Part shown: one piece after another, positions 62,117 to 64,000 of the stretch
How positions within the stretch are numbered: position 1 is the first letter of the stretch
Layout of the letters: each line of letters begins with the position of its first letter
DNA from: Candidatus Flexicrinis proximus
Lineage (GTDB): Bacteria; Chloroflexota; Anaerolineae; Aggregatilineales; Phototrophicaceae
Reading direction: 5' to 3'
NCBI GenBank assembly: GCA_016712885.1
Contig: JADJQF010000011.1
Location: 310,001 to 374,000 of the forward strand
DNA: 64,000 bases
Notes under the pieces: generated by a model
Databases searched by the model: none
What the model saw: only the letters and a program-made list of their open reading frames with translations
What the model was told of the DNA's origin: nothing
Translations under genes and position numbers: made by a program

Positions 62117-62779
62117 CTAATCGTCGCGCTTCTGCGTTTCGCTGTCGTGCTGCCATGCTTTCTTCAAGAGGTGAATGAAGACCGGGATCAGGCTGCCGAA
62201 CCGACCTGAACCGGATGGAAGCTGCGGCTCATTGGCCAGGTGCTGCGCCGTAAGCCCATGCATAATCGCAATCAGGAGATTTGTCGTGACTTCCGCCGAA
62301 AACGGCGAATTCAGTGTGCCTGACGCGATGGCTGCTTCTGTATGCCGTCGACCCACCTCGACTAGTTTTGCGGCCTCGGCGAGTCCTTCGGCAGACGGAT
62401 GAAAACCGGGTACGGGGCGTTCGAACAGCAGTTGGTAGAGTTCGGGATTCTCCAGCGCAAACGACAAGTATCCTTCCATGCTCTTCTCAAGTCCCTGCCA
62501 GGTTGCGCCGTACTGCTCCATCACCAGCTCGTACTGCTGACGGTAGAGCTGCATGCCCATCGCAAAGAGCGACTCGTAGATGGCGATCTTGCTTGGAAAG
62601 TAGTTGTAGAGCGACGGCGCCCGCATTCCGACCTTGCGCGCAATCTCCTGGAGGTTCAGATCCGCAACTCCCTGTGCCCGCATGACCTCGCGGGCGGCGG
62701 CAAGGATGTTCTGGGTCATTTCGTCGTGATTGCGCTGACGCCGTTCCTCCGGCGAGAGAATGCGCTTCGGCGTTTCCAT
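62117..62779 (-). CDS. TetR-family transcriptional regulator
   Basis: A 220-residue repressor with N-terminal helix-turn-helix (ILAAAREVMRAQGVADLNLQEIARKVGMRAPSLYNYFPSK) and an all-helical ligand-binding domain (TetR_C-type, GYLSFALENPELYQLLFERPVPG). It heads a two-gene unit with the isomerase-like gene. A near-consensus promoter overlaps a palindrome upstream, which fits autorepression. The ligand is unknown. Confidence 0.93.
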   Translation of the reverse strand: METPKRILSPEERRQRNHDEMTQNILAAAREVMRAQGVADLNLQEIARKVGMRAPSLYNYFPSKIAIYESLFAMGMQLYRQQYELVMEQYGATWQGLEKSMEGYLSFALENPELYQLLFERPVPGFHPSAEGLAEAAKLVEVGRRHTEAAIASGTLNSPFSAEVTTNLLIAIMHGLTAQHLANEPQLPSGSGRFGSLIPVFIHLLKKAWQHDSETQKRDD

Positions 62780-62850
62780 CCACTACACTCCAAACACTAC
62801 CAATTCCAGCGAAAGTCACACTAAGGTCATTAGATAAAACGAATGAAATT

Positions 62851-62879
62851 AGTATAAACAAATAGCAATAGTATTGCAA
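62851..62879 (-). promoter_or_regulatory. promoter of the TetR-isomerase operon with overlapping palindrome
   Basis: On the minus strand TTGCAA, a 17-base spacer and TATACT form a good sigma-70-type promoter. It lies 72 bp before the TetR start. The palindrome GCAATAGTATTGC (62865-62877) overlaps the -35 element and is a fitting operator for the repressor. Confidence 0.65.
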
Positions 62880-62956
62880 ACAGGCGTTACGTATACGAGA
62901 AACTGCGCCAGCCTTCTACTGTGCGGAGATCAATTCGACCAACTGAAGTCGCGCCA

Positions 62957-62972
62957 GAATTTCGCGAAATTC
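62957..62972. promoter_or_regulatory. 16-bp perfect palindrome upstream of the FmdE-like gene
   Basis: GAATTTCGCGAAATTC is self-complementary over 16 bases and stands 98 bp before the start at 63070. It could be an operator for the FmdE-mobA unit or part of the TetR control region. No binding protein can be named. Confidence 0.4.
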
Positions 62973-63069
62973 GTGAAAATAGTCACGGTACTGCGGGACG
63001 AATGGTACTAAACCGATCACAGGTTAGCGGGTATGCTCCGGGAAGGGTAAGAAATGTGGAATAAAAAAG

Positions 63070-63738
63070 ATGCACGACTCTGGTTCTGTGCTTCCCGAAG
63101 CACTAGATACGGCAGAAGTTCTGAAGCTGTTGCTGCAGAAGACCGCTGCCCGTCATAACCATTTATGTCCACGGCAGGTTTTGGGTGTTCGAATGGGGAT
63201 GCTGGCCGGACAACTGCTGGAGCTCAGGCTGCCGCAGGCCGAGAAGCGGCTGCTGACGCTGGTTGAAACCGACGGCTGTTTCGCAGACGGGGTGGCTGTA
63301 GCGACTGGCTGCGAGATCGGTCACCGGACACTGCGCCTGATCGACTTTGGCAAAGTAGCCGCGACATTTATTGACACGCAAACGCACCATTCCATCCGCA
63401 TTGCACCGCATAATGAGAGCAGGCGGCGCGCGGAGCGCTATAACGATGGCACTTTAAGCAACTGGCGCGCGTACCTGAATGCTTATCAGGTCATGCCTGA
63501 CGAAGAATTGTTTACCGTTGAGCGTGTTAACGTGCAGTTTTCGATCGATGCGCTGGTGAGTGAACCTGGGTATCGGGTGAACTGTGGGCAGTGCGGAGAA
63601 GAGATCATCAACCACCGGGAAATCCTCATCGACGGCCATCCGCTGTGTCGTGCGTGCGCCGGGCAAGCATACTACTCGCTGTGCCAAGAAGAGTACGGCG
63701 AATTGCTTTCACCCATTGTATTGGGATCCGTAACATGA
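63070..63738 (+). CDS. FmdE-like protein with C-terminal zinc-finger
   Basis: A 222-residue protein of the FmdE family (named after formylmethanofuran dehydrogenase subunit E). It has RHNHLCPRQVLGVRMG, ETDGCFADGVAVATGC and a C-terminal zinc-ribbon with CGQCGEEI and CRACAG. FmdE proteins occur widely beside molybdenum genes in bacteria that lack methanogenesis, and their exact role is unsettled. It overlaps mobA by four bases (ATGA), so the two are translationally coupled. A role in molybdenum-cofactor handling is inferred from this. Confidence 0.88.
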   Translation: MHDSGSVLPEALDTAEVLKLLLQKTAARHNHLCPRQVLGVRMGMLAGQLLELRLPQAEKRLLTLVETDGCFADGVAVATGCEIGHRTLRLIDFGKVAATFIDTQTHHSIRIAPHNESRRRAERYNDGTLSNWRAYLNAYQVMPDEELFTVERVNVQFSIDALVSEPGYRVNCGQCGEEIINHREILIDGHPLCRACAGQAYYSLCQEEYGELLSPIVLGSVT

Positions 63739-64000
63739 TCTCAGACGTAAGTATTGCCATCCTGGCGGGCGGGCAATCGCGCCGCATGGGTACGGACAAA
63801 AGCTTCGTCACGCTGAATGGCAAGACGATGATTGAGCGTGTGCTTGATCAGGTTTTGGCACTCGATCTGCCGGTTGTTATCGTTGCCAATCAGGTCGAGC
63901 GCTACTCGGATTTTGGCCTGCCAGTTTTCCCAGATGTGATAGAGGGGAAAGGCTCGCTGGGCGGCCTCTACACGGCGCTCTTTCACTCCAGCACCACATA
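63735..64000 (+). CDS. mobA: molybdenum cofactor guanylyltransferase, cut by window end
   Basis: The first 88 codons of a nucleotidyltransferase: ISDVSIAILAGGQSRRMGTDKSF carries the GG-x-S-x-RMG-x-DK motif of MobA, and PDVIEGKGSLGGLYTAL is the next conserved region. MobA attaches GMP to molybdopterin, giving the bis-MGD cofactor used by DMSO-reductase-type enzymes such as the PsrA-like protein at 51819-53993. The ATG overlaps the FmdE-like stop. The rest lies beyond the window. Confidence 0.92.
   Translation, partial: MISDVSIAILAGGQSRRMGTDKSFVTLNGKTMIERVLDQVLALDLPVVIVANQVERYSDFGLPVFPDVIEGKGSLGGLYTALFHSSTT

Overview
The window looks like a chromosomal piece of a Chloroflexota bacterium, probably of the Anaerolineae or a close class. 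That placement is an inference. It rests on the long Thr-Pro-rich linkers (TPSNTPT type), the TPGYWKNH-ended and CSLREAI-type secreted proteins, the TAT-dependent respiratory proteins, and a large plant-glycan locus with its own ABC importer. No rRNA, tRNA, insertion sequence, phage gene or CRISPR array was recognised.

Region 1 (1-15405, minus strand) is an L-arabinan/L-arabinose locus. A LacI-type regulator is followed by a sugar ABC importer (binding protein and two permeases, no ATPase), a GH51 and two GH43 arabinosidases, a zinc alcohol dehydrogenase, a GH27, a GH127, araD and araA (cut by the window edge). Together they would release arabinose outside or at the cell surface, import it, trim residual side chains and feed it into the pentose phosphate pathway. 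The kinase araB is not in the window. GCATAC/GTATGC dyads lie between regulator and operon. Region 2 (15992-18983, plus) is a three-gene ABC-2 exporter.

Region 3 (19164-39020) is devoted to the cell surface. It holds a 1113-residue protein built of 636-bp tandem repeats, and a gene of about 5.4 kb (22831-28264) that carries roughly fifty copies of a 42-bp Thr-Pro repeat and is broken by several frameshifts. Next come three TadE/TadG-like proteins, one fused to a thrombospondin-type-3 stalk, and a beta-helix protein. An ECF sigma factor with a membrane partner and a PASTA-domain protein close the region. Region 4 (39162-48553) is mixed: a tyrosine phenol-lyase/tryptophanase, an ArsR-type regulator with an extra C-terminal domain beside a GH2 enzyme, a nucleotide-sugar epimerase, an SDR, and FeoB with a zinc-ribbon FeoA.

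Region 5 (49397-60586) is the most interesting part. It is a compact plus-strand operon with an ArsR-family regulator, a triheme membrane cytochrome, two half-size YeeE/YedE sulfur transporters, a PsrABC-type molybdoenzyme (catalytic, iron-sulfur and NrfD membrane subunits), a b6-like cytochrome b, a multiheme cytochrome c (eight CXXCH plus one CX4CH) and a Rieske protein. A convergent exported protein with four rhodanese domains follows. A TGTGA-N6-TCACA box lies upstream. I read it as a sulfur-compound respiratory system that joins a molybdoenzyme to a bc-like electron chain; the substrate and the direction of electron flow cannot be read from the sequence.

Region 6 (61224-64000) holds a TetR regulator with a maleylpyruvate-isomerase-like enzyme, then an FmdE-like protein overlapping mobA (cut by the window end). 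The last pair is a molybdenum theme that fits the molybdoenzyme of region 5.
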